Shown here: positions 1-10,334 of the stretch, one piece after another
How positions within the stretch are numbered: position 1 is the first letter of the stretch
Layout of the letters: every line of letters starts with the position of its first letter
Source of the DNA: Hyposmocoma kahamanoa
Taxonomy: Eukaryota > Arthropoda > Insecta > Lepidoptera > Cosmopterigidae
DNA: 64,000 nucleotides
NCBI RefSeq assembly: GCF_003589595.1
Contig: NW_020653713.1
Span: forward strand, 2,917,811-2,981,810
Direction: 5' to 3'
Made by a program: the position numbers and the translations under genes
Notes under the pieces: generated by a model
Seen by the model: the letters and a program-made list of their open reading frames with translations, nothing else
The model's database searches: none
What the model was told of the DNA's origin: nothing

Positions 1-290
1 TGAAAACGTCACATTTAAGCTACTGCTCGTTCACTACGCTGACCTCCTTGAGAAGAACGAGCAAGAAACTCTAGGGATTGCTCTTTTCAAATAAACTTAA
101 ATGCTATGGAATACACTTTGAATCAAATTTGTGTGGATGCTGGAGCCATGTCGTCTTTCCATACATCTTTATCTAACACGTAGTCTTCAATTTTGTCATA
201 TGATTTTTCGATCAAAATATTTTTAATGTAGTTTTTAAACTTAGGAAATGATAAACTTAATATATGTGTGCTCCGGAATCTTATTCTAAG
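1..290 (-). mobile_element. LINE-L1, 3' end (copy 1)
   Basis: Minus-strand 3' end of a non-LTR retrotransposon, cut by the window edge on the left. Nearly the whole stretch is repeated at 13588-13870 in the same orientation, including the shared words CTAGGGATTGCTCTTTTC and ACATCTTTATCTAACACGTAG. The coding end lies at 123-290 and the 3' UTR at 1-122. It stops abruptly at 290, where a SIR-1 repeat begins. Confidence 0.75.
123..290 (-). pseudogene. LINE-L1 reverse transcriptase C-terminus fragment
   Basis: The minus strand reads an open frame containing FPKFKNYIKNILIEKSYDKI and ending at a TGA whose complement is at 123-125. This is the extreme C-terminus of a LINE reverse transcriptase, past the catalytic domain; the FxxFKxxIKxxLxxKxY pattern is common in insect LINEs of the Jockey/CR1 superfamily. 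Only about 55 codons remain. The copy at 13.8 kb carries the adjoining upstream residues but is frameshifted at the point corresponding to FPKF. The clade assignment is tentative. Confidence 0.65.
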
Positions 291-519
291 TTTTTTTTAT
301 AATAGTAAGTAACGGGACGAATAAAGTGTAATTCAGAGCTTCAAATCCCAAGGTCTGAGGGACACTACCATAACGCCTGACACCCTGAGATATAAGTTGA
401 CAAGTCCCAAGTCAGCAGCAGTCAGCAGTAATGCTCACAGTACTGCTTAGCGGCAGAAATAGATAAGCTGGCAGAACTTCACTGACGATCTCTTGCACAA
501 GGAGCTCTACTGCTATTAA
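291..519 (+). mobile_element. SIR-1 repeat, copy 1 (family definition)
   Basis: First of at least 13 copies in this window of a repeat up to about 300 bp. The family consensus by eye starts with a T-run and GTGACGGGACGAACAAG, passes through GAGACATAAGTTGACAAGTC and GGCGGCAGAAATAGGTAAGG, and ends CACAAGGAGCTCTACTGCTA. This copy keeps most of it with an internal deletion. I see no good A/B-box pair, so a tRNA-derived SINE is not shown. Copy 24337-24642 has inverted ends (GTGACGGGACGAACAA at one, an inverted GTAACGGGATGAACAAG at the other), suggesting a MITE-like structure. Orientation is defined so that GTGACGGG is at the 5' end. Confidence 0.75.
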
Positions 520-528
520 GGCTAAAGT

Positions 529-756
529 TATATTGCGGCGGAATGGAATAGAAATGAATTTTTGTAACATAGCATAATGAACTTTATGGTCAATTGTGTT
601 ATATACAAACTAGATGCGACTAAAATGTTCGCGTTTGACCATAAAATGCAATGCTGAAAATCGGAACGGTCGGAATGTTCAATAGGAACGGATTTTAGTA
701 ACAATATTATAATATTGTTACAAAAATCCGTTCCCATTCCCTTCCGTCGCAATATA
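529..756. mobile_element. MITE with long imperfect inverted termini
   Basis: The left end TATATTGCGGCGGAATGG (from 529) is matched in inverted orientation by the right end finishing CCGTCGCAATATA (to 756); similarity extends for about 40 bases, up to TTTTTGTAACA on both arms. TA dinucleotides flank both sides, as expected for a Tc1/mariner-type target. An inner inverted pair (TTTATGGTCAA near 572, TTGACCATAAA near 637) and a 50-nt palindrome are nested inside. No coding capacity. Confidence 0.6.
685..734. repeat. Near-perfect 50-nt palindrome
   Basis: Two 24-nt arms, GGAACGGATTTTAGTAACAA... and its inverted partner, with one mismatch and a 2-nt centre. It sits in the right half of the MITE at 529-756, so it probably reflects that element's terminal structure having been duplicated internally. 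Confidence 0.75.
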
Positions 757-775
757 ATTAACCGTAGATGTGTTT

Positions 776-890
776 AGGTTCCCTCACGATGTTTCCCTCA
801 GCGAAAAGCTCATGATCCAATTCAAATTGAACTTCGCACATAAATTCGAATTCGGAACCTCTGCTTAAAGCCGGATACTCATATGCGAGC
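776..890 (-). mobile_element. SINE-E (Bm1-like) 3' half fragment
   Basis: The reverse complement carries CAGAGGTTCCGAATTCGAAT, a TTTATGTGCGAAGTTCAATT-like segment and GAGCTTTTCGCTGAGGGAAA. These are landmarks of a widespread lepidopteran SINE (compare 18806-19050 and 36857-37115). The tRNA-like head is eroded here. Confidence 0.6.
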
Positions 891-1929
891 TACAACTGTA
901 ACGTGACAGATACAGTAACGAGGTTCTAGTGTGTACGCTTGAAATAGTCTTCAATCAGACCCACGTCCACACTATGATATTTGGTTACATAACAACGGTT
1001 ACCGTTACAGCGCGCTAGTGAGTACCCGGCTTGAGAAGCGTTAGGTTAAATCATTAGTAGCATAAACACAAGTTTGCAGTTATAAAATCATAAAAAAGTC
1101 CATAGACACCACCGCTAACGGCCGTCTTCTATGCCTTGGTAGGTTTTCAATAAAAGGGCAGCATCGTGCCGCATGCATAAGCGTAACTTTAGCACAGGTG
1201 CATTGAATCCAGTGGTGCATTATGTATGGCCATCCGCTCCCGGACGTTTGTGTTTAAGAACAGAGGTGTAAACAAAACAAAGATACTTTATCTCCTAAGG
1301 CCATGTGTACATCAAAATGTACATAATATGAATGAAAAATATCGTATTCAAATTGAACGCTACATATTCTGTAGGGTATATAGAAAGACAAGTTTTTTAT
1401 ATAAAACCCTTTAGCGCTTTTTTTACCGTTGTAGTTTGCGGGGTCTGAGGAGGTTATAATATAGTGTGCAAAAGTATTCATGTTAAAAAGAGTGCTTCAA
1501 ATAATAGAATCTGTGTATTCTTTTCAAACTTTTAGAAATATGATATGGTTTACTTAGAAAAACTAATGTTTGTTTTACTGGGTATTGAATTCGTGTTGAG
1601 AGAGTCATAAGTAAGTTAGGAAAGTACCAAATGGAGACCAGTAGAATGCACCAACACATTTATTTTTGGTAAATTTATTAAGTTTTGTAAAAGGTTATAG
1701 ACCAAAAGTTGTTGGTTATAATGTTAGTGGCTTAGTCGTCAACAAATAAACCTATACACATTACATTATTTTGATATAATAAAACAAGCTAAATAATTTA
1801 TGAAAACAACGCAACAAGGAAAGAAATGTCTACTAAATTGTAGCTTTCAAAATTTTTTTATTGTTTTACTATTGATTCTAAAAATAGCTCCCCACCGCAA
1901 ATTGCCAATTCCAGTGTTTCAACAAAAGT
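891..1929. other. No gene recognised
   Basis: Mixed AT-rich DNA. A GC-richer patch at about 1105-1255 (CACCACCGCTAACGGCCGTC) may be an old repeat. Short frames here have no recognisable similarity. Confidence 0.5.
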
Positions 1930-2110
1930 AAATCATTCATCAGTGATTGCTTGCATGCGTGCACACTCGTGGAATTGCGCGCGCGGTGATTTGCGCCGCT
2001 CGTGGCCGCGGCGAATGCGTCAGCGCATACCAAATAAGCTACAAAGCTTTTTGTGACCTTGCGACTGGAAATAATTGATTTTATTGCGTATTCTTTCACG
2101 TGTGTCGATT
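1930..2110. promoter_or_regulatory. CpG-rich unique patch, possible regulatory element
   Basis: A sharply GC-richer island with many CpGs (GAATTGCGCGCGCGGTGATT, CGTGGCCGCGGCGAATGCGT) in AT-rich surroundings. I see no second copy in the window. In insect deserts such patches are often conserved non-coding DNA, but that is inference only. Confidence 0.25.
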
Positions 2111-2201
2111 TCAATGCTTTCGAAAACACGCAATTTCCGTATAATACGGAACGCACTGAAACGAAGCCTTAATGCAAGGGAAATCCTGTTTATACAATTT
2201 G

Positions 2202-2331
2202 ACGACCTCAGTGGCTTAATTGGTTTGTACTGTAGGCGCTAGATGAGGAGGTGGTCCCGGGATCGACTCCCGGTAGAACCAATTCGGCAAACGAACTGTT
2301 CGAAATATTTACTATCATGATATTCAATTAT
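2202..2331 (+). mobile_element. SINE-D, tRNA-derived
   Basis: The tRNA-like head has an A-box-like GTGGCTTAATTGG at about 2211 and a B-box-like GGATCGACTCC at 2260-2270, followed by CGGTAGAACCAATTCGGC. The tail AACGAACTGTTCGAAATATT leads into AT-rich sequence. A related copy lies at 47342-47440. It does not fold as a complete tRNA gene, so SINE is preferred. Confidence 0.65.
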
Positions 2332-2959
2332 TTTTGTGAAAATAACTTCACTGGTTTGATAATTATTTTATATTACTTTATTATTATGATAAATATTATA
2401 TTTATGGTTTGATAACTTAACTTTTAGTTAAGTTGAACTTATTTATTTACATATATCTCTTTAATTATTTGTTTATTTTCTATTTAATAGCACATAAAAT
2501 AATTTCTCGTAAAATACAAATATGTGATGTTTATTTCCTAAAATTATGACAGCACCATCTATATGCTCCTCGACGAAACTAACAGTTGACACTAGACTAT
2601 CGTTCCGAATTCACAGCGTGACTATCAAGACTCAGCTTGTTTTATTTATTTTTCTTCATGAAAATGCAGAATAATAATTGAAAACAACGTAATTTTAATA
2701 GATTACATTATTACATACTTTTCTTTTTTTTTGGCAGTTAAAATTCTCTGAATGTAAACAATATTAAGTACTTTAACATTATACTACGATAACACGATTC
2801 GGAGCATCAAAAAAGAAAGAGTTGGCATTATACAGTTCATATAGCGTTATTTCTTTCTTACTTTTAGTAAGGAATAGACAATATTGGGAAATCATTCGTT
2901 CTTTCAGTCACTTTAGCAATAATACATTAGTTGGTTGATAGGTTTCCCACGGTACGAAA
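2332..2959. other. AT-rich, no gene recognised
   Basis: Mostly A/T with short homopolymers. A more complex unique patch lies at about 2545-2640. No coding potential or repeat match seen. Confidence 0.5.
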
Positions 2960-3193
2960 ATGAGTAATATTACAATAAGCTTGCTTTATGCTTCCAACGA
3001 TCCTCAGAGTGATGGCCGATCTGTACAGCCGCTGACACCAAGCCTGAGGATCGTGACCTGGAACGCTGACGGACTCTCTGCCCAGAAAACCTGGTTACTA
3101 GCTTACGTTGAAATAAGATTGTTTTTGGAAAGGTTACGGTATTACGGCCCCCTTGTCTTCAGGCACTGTGGGAGTGGTGACGAGAAGCCATGA
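2960..3193 (+). pseudogene. LINE endonuclease N-terminus fragment
   Basis: A 77-codon frame whose residues 29-45 read LRIVTWNADGLSAQKTW. This matches the start of the apurinic/apyrimidinic-type endonuclease domain of Jockey-like LINEs (LRI..WN..GL), where the Asn belongs to the active site. The frame then continues into unrelated residues with no catalytic Glu, Asp or His motifs, so the element is deleted right after the domain start. A LINE-L2 3' end lies just downstream at 3383-3592, so both may be remnants of one internally deleted copy. Confidence 0.6.
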
Positions 3194-3375
3194 CGCAGTT
3201 TCCCATACGGTGCCCAACCCAGCTGCACTCTCCTAGCTAGCTAATGCTAGCTATTTAGTTAATTTGGTTGAATTTTTGGTTGAGTTTTGGCCGGATGCCG
3301 GATGAAGAACGGGCGTAGACGTCCAGGCGATATGTCGTGGTTGTTTGGCACATTATAAAAAATACTTAAGTTATC
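3194..3375 (+). mobile_element. Probable LINE 3' UTR segment
   Basis: Non-coding sequence between the endonuclease fragment and the LINE-L2 C-terminus. The TTTTGGCCGGATGCCGGATG / GGGCGTAGACGTCCAGGCG stretch looks like an insect LINE 3' UTR. Assignment rests on position and general look only. Confidence 0.35.
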
Positions 3376-3382
3376 GCATATT

Positions 3383-3592
3383 TTGATTCCGCCTTCCCCA
3401 ATGCATCATCAGGGGACTAGACGTGGGTTAGGATTCCACCCCTATGTTGTGAATAATCCCAGGATTCGCACGAAGCGTAGTGTGAATAGGCATTATTTAG
3501 GTGTGCATGCTAAATCGTCGACCTCATCATCACTTTCATCGGGTGTAATGGAGGTCAAATGCGCACTTATTTTTAATAAAAAAAAATGCAAC
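3383..3592 (+). pseudogene. LINE-L2 reverse transcriptase C-terminus, deleted
   Basis: The frame reads IPPSPMHHQGTRRGLGFHPY, then jumps from RIRTKR to SVNRHYLGVHA, then a 3' UTR with GAGGTCAAATGCGCACTT and an A-rich tail. Compared with the copy at 42475-42780 about 100 bp is missing between RTK and VNRH. No ATG is needed because this is an internal fragment of a LINE ORF2. PPSP...HPYV...KARVNRH is a C-terminal signature of abundant lepidopteran LINEs. Confidence 0.7.
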
Positions 3593-4047
3593 ATGTGGCA
3601 GTGAATGGTTATTTGAAGACGGTCATTAATGCTGATACGTAATGTACGCAGCAAATATTCCAAGGCAAGGTATTTTCCGTTTAATATAAATCTTATTTTG
3701 CATTCCTTGTTGAAACCTCCGGCGGCCAGAGGGCTGGCAGCCACTGCCGTCAAAGAATAGACTTAGCTTCAAAGGCAAAATGTTGCCTACTGCGCACTAT
3801 GCCCCAGGGCAAGGGCTCTTGATTAAATATTACATTATATTATTAACCTGCGACGCTAAACATGGGGACTTAGAAGTTTGAAGCCTTTGTCTGTGTGTTT
3901 GTGACACAGCCCCCCAAGCGGTTTTCTTTATTTTGAAAACTAATTTAATCGGAATAGTGATAAGTAGGGTTGTTCCTGATGCAGGCTTTCACACATCAGC
4001 GGATGCTGATTTTTAGTATTTAAAAAAAAGCATTTTTTTAATACCAT
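3593..4047. other. No gene recognised
   Basis: Unassigned sequence with one GC-rich patch (CTCCGGCGGCCAGAGGGC near 3717). No clear repeat partner in the window. Confidence 0.45.
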
Positions 4048-4294
4048 ATGACGACGACACGCCTAATCATAACAGTTGCACTGCCTGTCAGAGTATTAAA
4101 TTGAAAAGACCTTAGCGATACTGTCCCTGCGCCCGTTGTCGTGAGACATAAGTTGACAAGTCTTATGTGCCTGTAATTTCGCCAGTATCACACCTTCAAA
4201 ACTGGAACGCAGTAATGTTCACGTTACTGTTTTGCGGCAGAAATAGGTAAGGTGGTAGTGTACTTCCCTGGACGAACACTTTTCGCAAGGCGCA
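4048..4294 (+). mobile_element. SIR-1 repeat, copy 2
   Basis: Lacks the first bases but keeps ACACGCCTAATCATAACAGT, GAGACATAAGTTGACAAGTC, AACGCAGTAATGTTCACGTT and TTGCGGCAGAAATAGGTAAG in family order. Confidence 0.75.
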
Positions 4295-4878
4295 AACATC
4301 CTATCTGAATTTCTCTACATGAAAAAGCTTTTCATCTTGTCTGGTATTGTAATAAAATATTATTTCAATGATTTTGTGACATTATTAATAAAAGAATCAA
4401 TCTTCATGACAACAATCAATCTGCCTGGTTTAATCGTTATGAAATTTTGTCAATGTTATATTTTAAAAACAACAGCTGAGCTGTTTTCTCGGCTTACAGA
4501 AAGTTTCTGGAAGGTTTGTAAATGGGTATATAACACAATGAATACCAGCACCGATGAATGCAGATTAGCCGCGGATGCTAATATTCGCAACAACCCTGGT
4601 CCTTGGCTATGTTTGATTAACATCTGTTCAGCTGTTTAAAATTTATCAGTTCTTTTCCCAGTAAGTGCAGAGAACTCAGTCATAAGATTTGAAAAACTTT
4701 GTTTGACATTTGGTATACAATGAAAATCCGATGACATTACAATAACAATGGAAACCTTGATATGATGCTGCAACAAGAACAGTTTGCAGACTACCCAACT
4801 TTTTAATTAGATAGAGCAAAGTCACTTAGGCGCTGCTGGTGCGTTACGTTGTCGCAACGTTATGATTTCAACGCATCG
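4295..4878. other. No gene recognised; 106-codon frame of unknown nature
   Basis: A plus-strand frame at 4319-4639 encodes a 106-residue peptide with no motif I recognise and AT-driven composition. I treat it as chance. At 4829-4878 a GC-rich stretch (GTGCGTTACGTTGTCGCAAC) probably belongs to the outer part of the MITE-4 copy that follows. Confidence 0.4.
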
Positions 4879-5112
4879 AGAGCGATACCACACGATGCGT
4901 TGCGTCAGCTTTGCGACGCCTGAGCGGTGACGTTGCGTCGTGCTGCAGAACTATATGCCACAAGGGCGCTGGAACGGACACGGGGCCAGGAGACGACTCG
5001 GAGAGGGGAAAGTAAGCTGCGTTACGCTACCGTACCGTACCGCTCGTGTGGCATTCGATGCGTTGAAATAGCGTCGCAACACTGAGGCAACGTCCGTGTG
5101 GTATCGCTTTGA
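4879..5112. mobile_element. MITE-4 copy 1, inner element
   Basis: Left terminus AGAGCGATACCACACGATGC is matched by an inverted right terminus ending GTGTGGTATCGCTTT; about 25 bases are shared with few mismatches. The word ACGCATC occurs directly outside both ends (4872-4878 and 5114-5120, one G between it and the element), a candidate 7-8 bp duplication. The interior is GC-rich with many CpGs and no frame. Relatives lie at 31513-31600 and 32450-32585. Confidence 0.6.
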
Positions 5113-5268
5113 CGCATCACAGTACTCCTCCCTGCTTCATCTGTCGCTGCGTGTGCTTCCGACGCACCCTATGGCATATAGTTCTGATTTATATATCGCA
5201 GCTTCACCATTCAGATCAGATCGCAACGCCGGGCCGACGTAACGCATGGTATGGCATCGCTCCTACAG
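5113..5268. mobile_element. MITE-4-like outer end
   Basis: Ends with an inverted terminus-like sequence, CGTAACGCATGGTATGGCAT followed by CGCTCCTAC. This suggests that a second MITE-4 copy was split by insertion of the one at 4879-5112. Confidence 0.4.
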
Positions 5269-6187
5269 TAGAACTACCACGTTTGGACTCTTTAAATGAA
5301 TGAATCGTGACTTTAATGACTGTTTTGTTTCGGGGATTATTTAATTTTGTAAACAAATATAGTTCCTCTTGTGTCACAAATGTTTTACACCGCTAGCCAA
5401 AATCAACACGATGTTAACCTGACAACCTAAAAACTTGTTCAGCATTAGTATTTATACAAGACGCATTTCTAATCGACTAGTATACCTATTGGGATCCTCA
5501 TGAATAGAAATTTAAACACGGAGCACCCACTATAAACACGTTGATCACCAGGCAGAACGTTGTAACTTATTTCTAGGTAAGTCCGGTTCTAGAACATTTA
5601 CGAGAGATATTGCTTATTGGATACTTATGTCTTTTAAAGTATGTAGTATTGTAGCAATATTTATTTGTTATTTAGTTTTCTTAGTTTTATTGTGATTGGT
5701 AAACGATTTGTGTAGTATTTTTGCTTTGTTATTTAAGGTGAGTCACCACAGCAGAAGTGGGAAAACATGTTTTACTAGATCAAATAGTTTAGGCATTTAC
5801 TATTAAACAAACATCTTACAAAAAACATACGACAAACCTAAGCATATTGTACAAAGAATGTGCTAATTCGTTGCAAGATAGGATGTACTCCAACCGATCA
5901 TATAAAATCCTGAAAACAGGGTAAAATAAAAGTCCAAAACGAAATGTTTAAGAATAGAATATCTATAACTTTGCATATAATTTTTAAGTGGAGATATTTC
6001 TCTTTGAGTACTACAGAGAGCCTGCTAAATTTTGGTCTTAACTGAAAAGTCACCAATACGCTGCGCCACTCGCTACCCCGTCAGTCGCCATCGAACGCTT
6101 GTCGATGTTGGATCTGTGTCAAATTTTCTTCCCCTGTTCTTATTTTATTCATATTAAAGACTGGTACGGAATTGGTATTATATAGCA
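5269..6187. other. No gene recognised; one recursive-splice-like site
   Basis: Unique AT-rich DNA. At 5576/5577 the plus strand reads ACTTATTTCTAG|GTAAGTCC, an acceptor fused to a donor with no exon between. The pyrimidine tract is modest, so this may be chance. Confidence 0.35.
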
Positions 6188-6376
6188 ACTGCTTCGGTTA
6201 CCATGTCGGACTGCTACGCACCGTCCGAGGTCCTGGGTTCGATTCCCAGACCGGGAGAAATAAGTGTATGGCCTACATTTATTTCTCTCCTAGTTTGTGT
6301 GTAATTTGTTGTTGTTTATGTGTGTGTCCTAGCCCTAGTGCGAGGCTATGAGTGTGTTGCATGTGTTGCGTTATTA
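6188..6376 (+). mobile_element. SINE-A, tRNA-derived, copy 1
   Basis: tRNA-like head with a perfect B-box GGTTCGATTCC inside TCCTGGGTTCGATTCCCAGA, then GGGAGAAATAAGTGTATGGC and CTACATTTATTTCTCTC. The body ends GTGTTGCGTTATTAA. The best full copy is 43700-43907; minus-strand copies are at 25068-25182 and 55479-55653. Confidence 0.8.
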
Positions 6377-6450
6377 ATTCGGGTTGGCCAATCGGAGCGC
6401 AATTGTCACCGTATTCATTTGGCAGATTGCTTTTTAAACAAATTAAATGA

Positions 6451-6482
6451 CATTTCGTCTCTATTTGTGGTTATATACTCGA
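6451..6482 (+). repeat. Dispersed 30-nt word (MITE-4 associated)
   Basis: TTTCGTCTCTATTTGTGGTT then ATATACTCGA occurs here, at 31570-31599 on the minus strand (inside a MITE-4 fragment) and at 32005-32036 on the plus strand with two changes. It is probably the inner part of a MITE-4 subfamily. Confidence 0.6.
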
Positions 6483-8387
6483 TGACTTCAGTATGGAGCT
6501 TGGTACTTCATTCCTAGAAAAAAAAAAACCAGCTTGAAATAAAGAGCTTAGCAGAATAATAAAGAAAAATATTGTGTCCTGCATTTTTTATTTATGCATT
6601 TAAGTGAGGTCGTGAGGTGATGTTTAATTGATTACCAGGTGCGCAGCGATACTAAAAAAAGTCCAAAAAGTAACATTAAAAATCTTAATTCTAATTGGCT
6701 AATTAAATTGCACTAGGAATGACATTGACTGATCTATCAATAATTTTTATCGCATTGGCCACTGATGCATTAGCATTAGCCAAAAAATTACATAACAATC
6801 CGTTCCTTCAATTTTACTTTACATAGTATTAAATACACCTAACGATTTTCTGGAAATTCCGGATCGAAAATAATTTGTTTTCAATTTAGACTTCTTAAAG
6901 GAACAACTCCTTTATAGCGCCTGGATTGCGGGACGCGAGAGGCGATCCCCCACCCCTCCATTTCTAAAATCTAAGCCCACATTAAATACCTGGCCTTAAG
7001 CGGTTCAAGACCGGTCGTTATGGAGATCGTCAACGCCTGTACAAGGTTATTTGTAATATACTTACAACCTTGCGGGACTGTATTACGAATATCATAAACA
7101 ACACTTTTTGTTCCATAACTTTTTACAAAACATAATCAATTTACCAGAATTTAATTTTTAAGTCCGTATCTGAGAAGCATTACACTGTACAACATTTAGA
7201 ATGGCTTGAAATAAAACTAATTGAGTTTAGTTAATAACATTTCGAGCTACTCTAATTGGCGTACAAACTGCCTTTCGTCACAAAATCTTGTCCCCTGTAA
7301 AAATACAAAAATAGCACTTACGGTGTAATGCTTCTCAGGTACTGTTTTTGTTTTAATATGTTACAAGGTTTGGTAGTAAGGAAGTAAGTTCAAACATGCA
7401 AGCGTCCTCCCCGACGACCCCTACCTCAGTTGATTGACATTTACGTTAGCATAGAGTTATCACCGTATTTAGAGCGGTGTATTTAAATAAAATACTTATA
7501 TTTTTGTACGTCTGTAAAATTTGGTGAATAAGTAAGTCATAGAACAAGAAGTCAGACTTTGAAACGCAATTCCCATTACTGTTCATGACAGTAAATCCTT
7601 AGCAATTTTCAAAATGAGAGTAGCTCTGTTTATCGTTAGTTCCATCAATTTTACTGGTATTACAAATAAATAAATAAAATTTGCAAAACATAGTTTATTT
7701 ATTACATTACTTTACATACCCATTAAAATAATAATTTTAGTACGAAATAGTATTATCCATGTATTTATACATTTTAACAATTTATTGTTTTTTCATATAA
7801 TTGATTATAATTTTTGTTTTATTGCGTACGTAAACCCGTTATTTTAATTGTATTTTGGTCTGCAGGAAGAAATTTCTATTAGAAATAAGCAGTACCTTTT
7901 GTTTGTGTTTTTTTAAATACTAAAAGTGTTTGTATTTTCCTGTGAAATAAAATGGTTAAGACCTCAGCTCGAAATCAAAATTTCGAAAGTCAATTTTGCT
8001 TGGGTCGAGCGGCAGGCACACTGCCTTTATTTCAGAATTAATTTTTTTTACAAACGAAATTGAAGCTATTGGAAAAATGTATACTATACGTGTTGTATTT
8101 AGTTCCGTCGATATTAATAAAATCATTGGTATATATATAGTACCTATTAAATACGGCGGTTTTCTTGTCAAATTTCGAGGTACGTTTGTGTTTTTTTTTC
8201 TATCGTGAAAAATTTTAGAAATCGTGTTTTCATACCGTATATAGTACCTACCTCAATTCATTAGTATATCTTCAATTTTACTCTTATTTTTCCAAGTGAT
8301 TGATTCAACATTTTCACTGTTATGCAGAATCAACAATAACCATTTGAAGTAAAGCTGTTGTTTATGGTGTTATAAGCGGTAACTTAC
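6483..8387. other. No gene recognised
   Basis: AT-rich DNA. A GC-richer patch at about 6915-7060 (GGGACGCGAGAGGCGATCCC) is unassigned. An inverted repeat at 7166-7341 is listed separately. Short overlapping frames at 7956-8208 have no similarity I can name. Confidence 0.45.
7166..7341. repeat. Inverted repeat, MITE-like
   Basis: TATCTGAGAAGCATTACACT at 7166 is repeated inverted at 7319-7341 with two mismatches over 23 bases, about 130 bp apart. No target duplication was identified. A minus-strand GTAAGT near 7315 belongs to this repeat and is not counted as a splice site. Confidence 0.6.
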
Positions 8388-8433
8388 CTTACATAGCCGA
8401 TCCGGTTGCCTCATAGTCCGATCATGCAGAGAT
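8388..8433 (-). other. Candidate 46-nt micro-exon
   Basis: The minus strand reads TTACTTTTTATTTTCAG, then 46 nt ending TATGTAAG, then GTAAGTTACC. This is a pyrimidine-rich acceptor and a consensus AAG|GTAAGT donor bracketing a short, CpG-containing segment in AT-rich DNA. One frame is fully open (peptide SLHDRTMRQPDRLCK); the other two contain stops. I do not recognise the peptide. If real it is an internal exon of a minus-strand host gene whose introns fill much of this window, or a non-coding exon. It could be chance. Confidence 0.35.
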
Positions 8434-10080
8434 CTGAAAATAAAAAGTAATTTTTAATAATTTATATTATATTAAACTTAAATTAAACTTAATTCAAACG
8501 CTGGAATCGCGTATGTGTCTATTTGTCCAAGTTAAAACTTGTAACGATCCAGGCATTGCACTCTTTCGGCAAGTGATGACTACAATTAAAAATAACATGT
8601 TTTTAAATTGACCAATTTTATTATACTTTTGTCATGTTGTTATTCGTATCACGAATTGACGAAAGTTAAAACTTATTGTTCGATTTAGAATATCAAATTG
8701 TATGTCGTGAAGTAGGTAAATTGTTTTCGTGATAATTGTAAGTTATGTCCATTGGTTGTAATAAGGGATACAATATTAGCGCAAAACGCTGCATTTCTGC
8801 TTTTATTGGCATAACGTCTAATACAAAAATCCGTATATCCGGAATCAGACATTGTCAAAACCTATAATAATGGTTCATAGTATTTAAGGTATTATTTGTG
8901 TGGACGACGACAATCGCAAGCTTCAGGAGTTTAACAAAAGCGTATAACACCATCTAGTGACGAAAAAAGGAACTTCGTCAAAGCGTTCTTTAATTAAAAA
9001 TGATGTCGCAATAGAAACAGCCAGTCATTGGTTGTTGTAGGGAGATTGTTGAGGCTGCCTGACACCGAATTTTTCTTCTCTTGCTACTTTTTAAAAAAGC
9101 AACGTACAAGACGTGTGCCGGCGAATTCGATATTTATAAAAACATGTTAACGGAAGAATCGAAGAAGCAATACACAATTGAAATTTGGAGTCAGATTTTT
9201 TTTCATTTATCTTCGTAAGAAACACAAAGTATACTCAATAACAAAAAAAAAAAAAAAAAAATTTTTCAACAACGATAGCGTGATGCGCGGGTAGTTGTAG
9301 AGCTGTCAAGAGCGATACGCCGGTAACATCACGCGAGGTGACAAAGGAGACCGCCACACATTTATTTCAAGTCTATAACTCTAAGCAGTTTATCAGTATC
9401 GCATAATGGTGTCGTCAAATAGTTACCTTGGATACAGCTACATCCATCAGTGCGCGATCAGTTGGGACCAGTGGCAATGTGTGAATATTTTAAAAGTACA
9501 TGGCTGTGAAGAAGATACACAGCAAATTCCGTTCAATACCTGTTACTAAGTTAGAGAATGAATTTCAAGACAAGCCGATAGGAATCGTGTTATAACGGTC
9601 CTTTTCCACCGACAACTTCTCTATAAATTTATAGGTTATATCTCTTCGGAAATGAAACTATTTTTATGCTGGATCTGAATCGCGAATATTTGTGTTTTTA
9701 AACAAACCAACTTTAAAGTTCTTTATAGGTGCCATTAATGTGTTTGAAAAAAGAAATATACACGATTTAAATCCGGTAAAAATAGTTTCATTTCCTATGT
9801 GTAACGATCGCGAAAACCTACATATGTATTCGATAAGTTTCACTTTTTTTATTGGGTTAACTTAAGATGCTTTCATTTATCATTGGAATCGTTAATTGCC
9901 TGGTTGTTAGTCGTTAAATGTTTATGTATGAAAGCACACACAATTTCTACGCGTTTCACACATCAATCCTTTACATCCCAAACGCCTAGGCAGTGGTCTA
10001 TTTAGATCTTTGCCACGTTTGCTCAATGTGGGTTGGGGATATCACGCGATTTCAAAAGTTTGTGGAAATTCTCGGCTGTT
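8434..10080. other. No gene recognised
   Basis: AT-rich DNA with a 20-nt A-run at 9243-9262 that could be the tail of an old retroelement. About 8930-9150 is moderately complex and unassigned. An inverted repeat at 9648-9795 is listed separately. Confidence 0.45.
9648..9795. repeat. Perfect 19-nt inverted repeat
   Basis: GGAAATGAAACTATTTTTA at 9648-9666 and its exact inverse at 9777-9795, with about 110 nt between. Possibly termini of a short decayed element; no coding content. Confidence 0.75.
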
Positions 10081-10334
10081 TTTTAGTATACCATGTGACG
10101 GGACGAACAAGCTGTGTGCCATTCAGAACATTTAATCGCAAAGATCTGAGGAACACTGCCACTTCGCCTGTCACCTTGAGACATACGTTGACAAGTCTCA
10201 TGTGCCTGCAATTTAAACAGCACTCTTACCCTATAAAACTGGAATGCAGGAATGCTCATATTGCTGCTTGCTGGCAAAAATATGTAAGGTTCTTCCCTGG
10301 ACGAACTCTGTCACAAGGAGCTCCTTTGCCGTAA
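10081..10334 (+). mobile_element. SIR-1 repeat, copy 3
   Basis: Near full length: GTGACGGGACGAACAAG, GAACATTTAATCGCAAAGAT, TTGAGACATACGTTGACAAG, then CACAAGGAGCTCCTTTGCCG. A part around the TGGTAAGCGACACGCC segment is deleted near the 5' end. Frames through it are incidental. Confidence 0.8.

Noticed and set aside
7315..7345. Minus-strand 20-nt exon-like segment (CAG ... GTAAGTG)
   Set aside because: It lies inside one arm of an inverted repeat whose other arm (7166-7188) carries nearly the same word, so repeat structure explains it.
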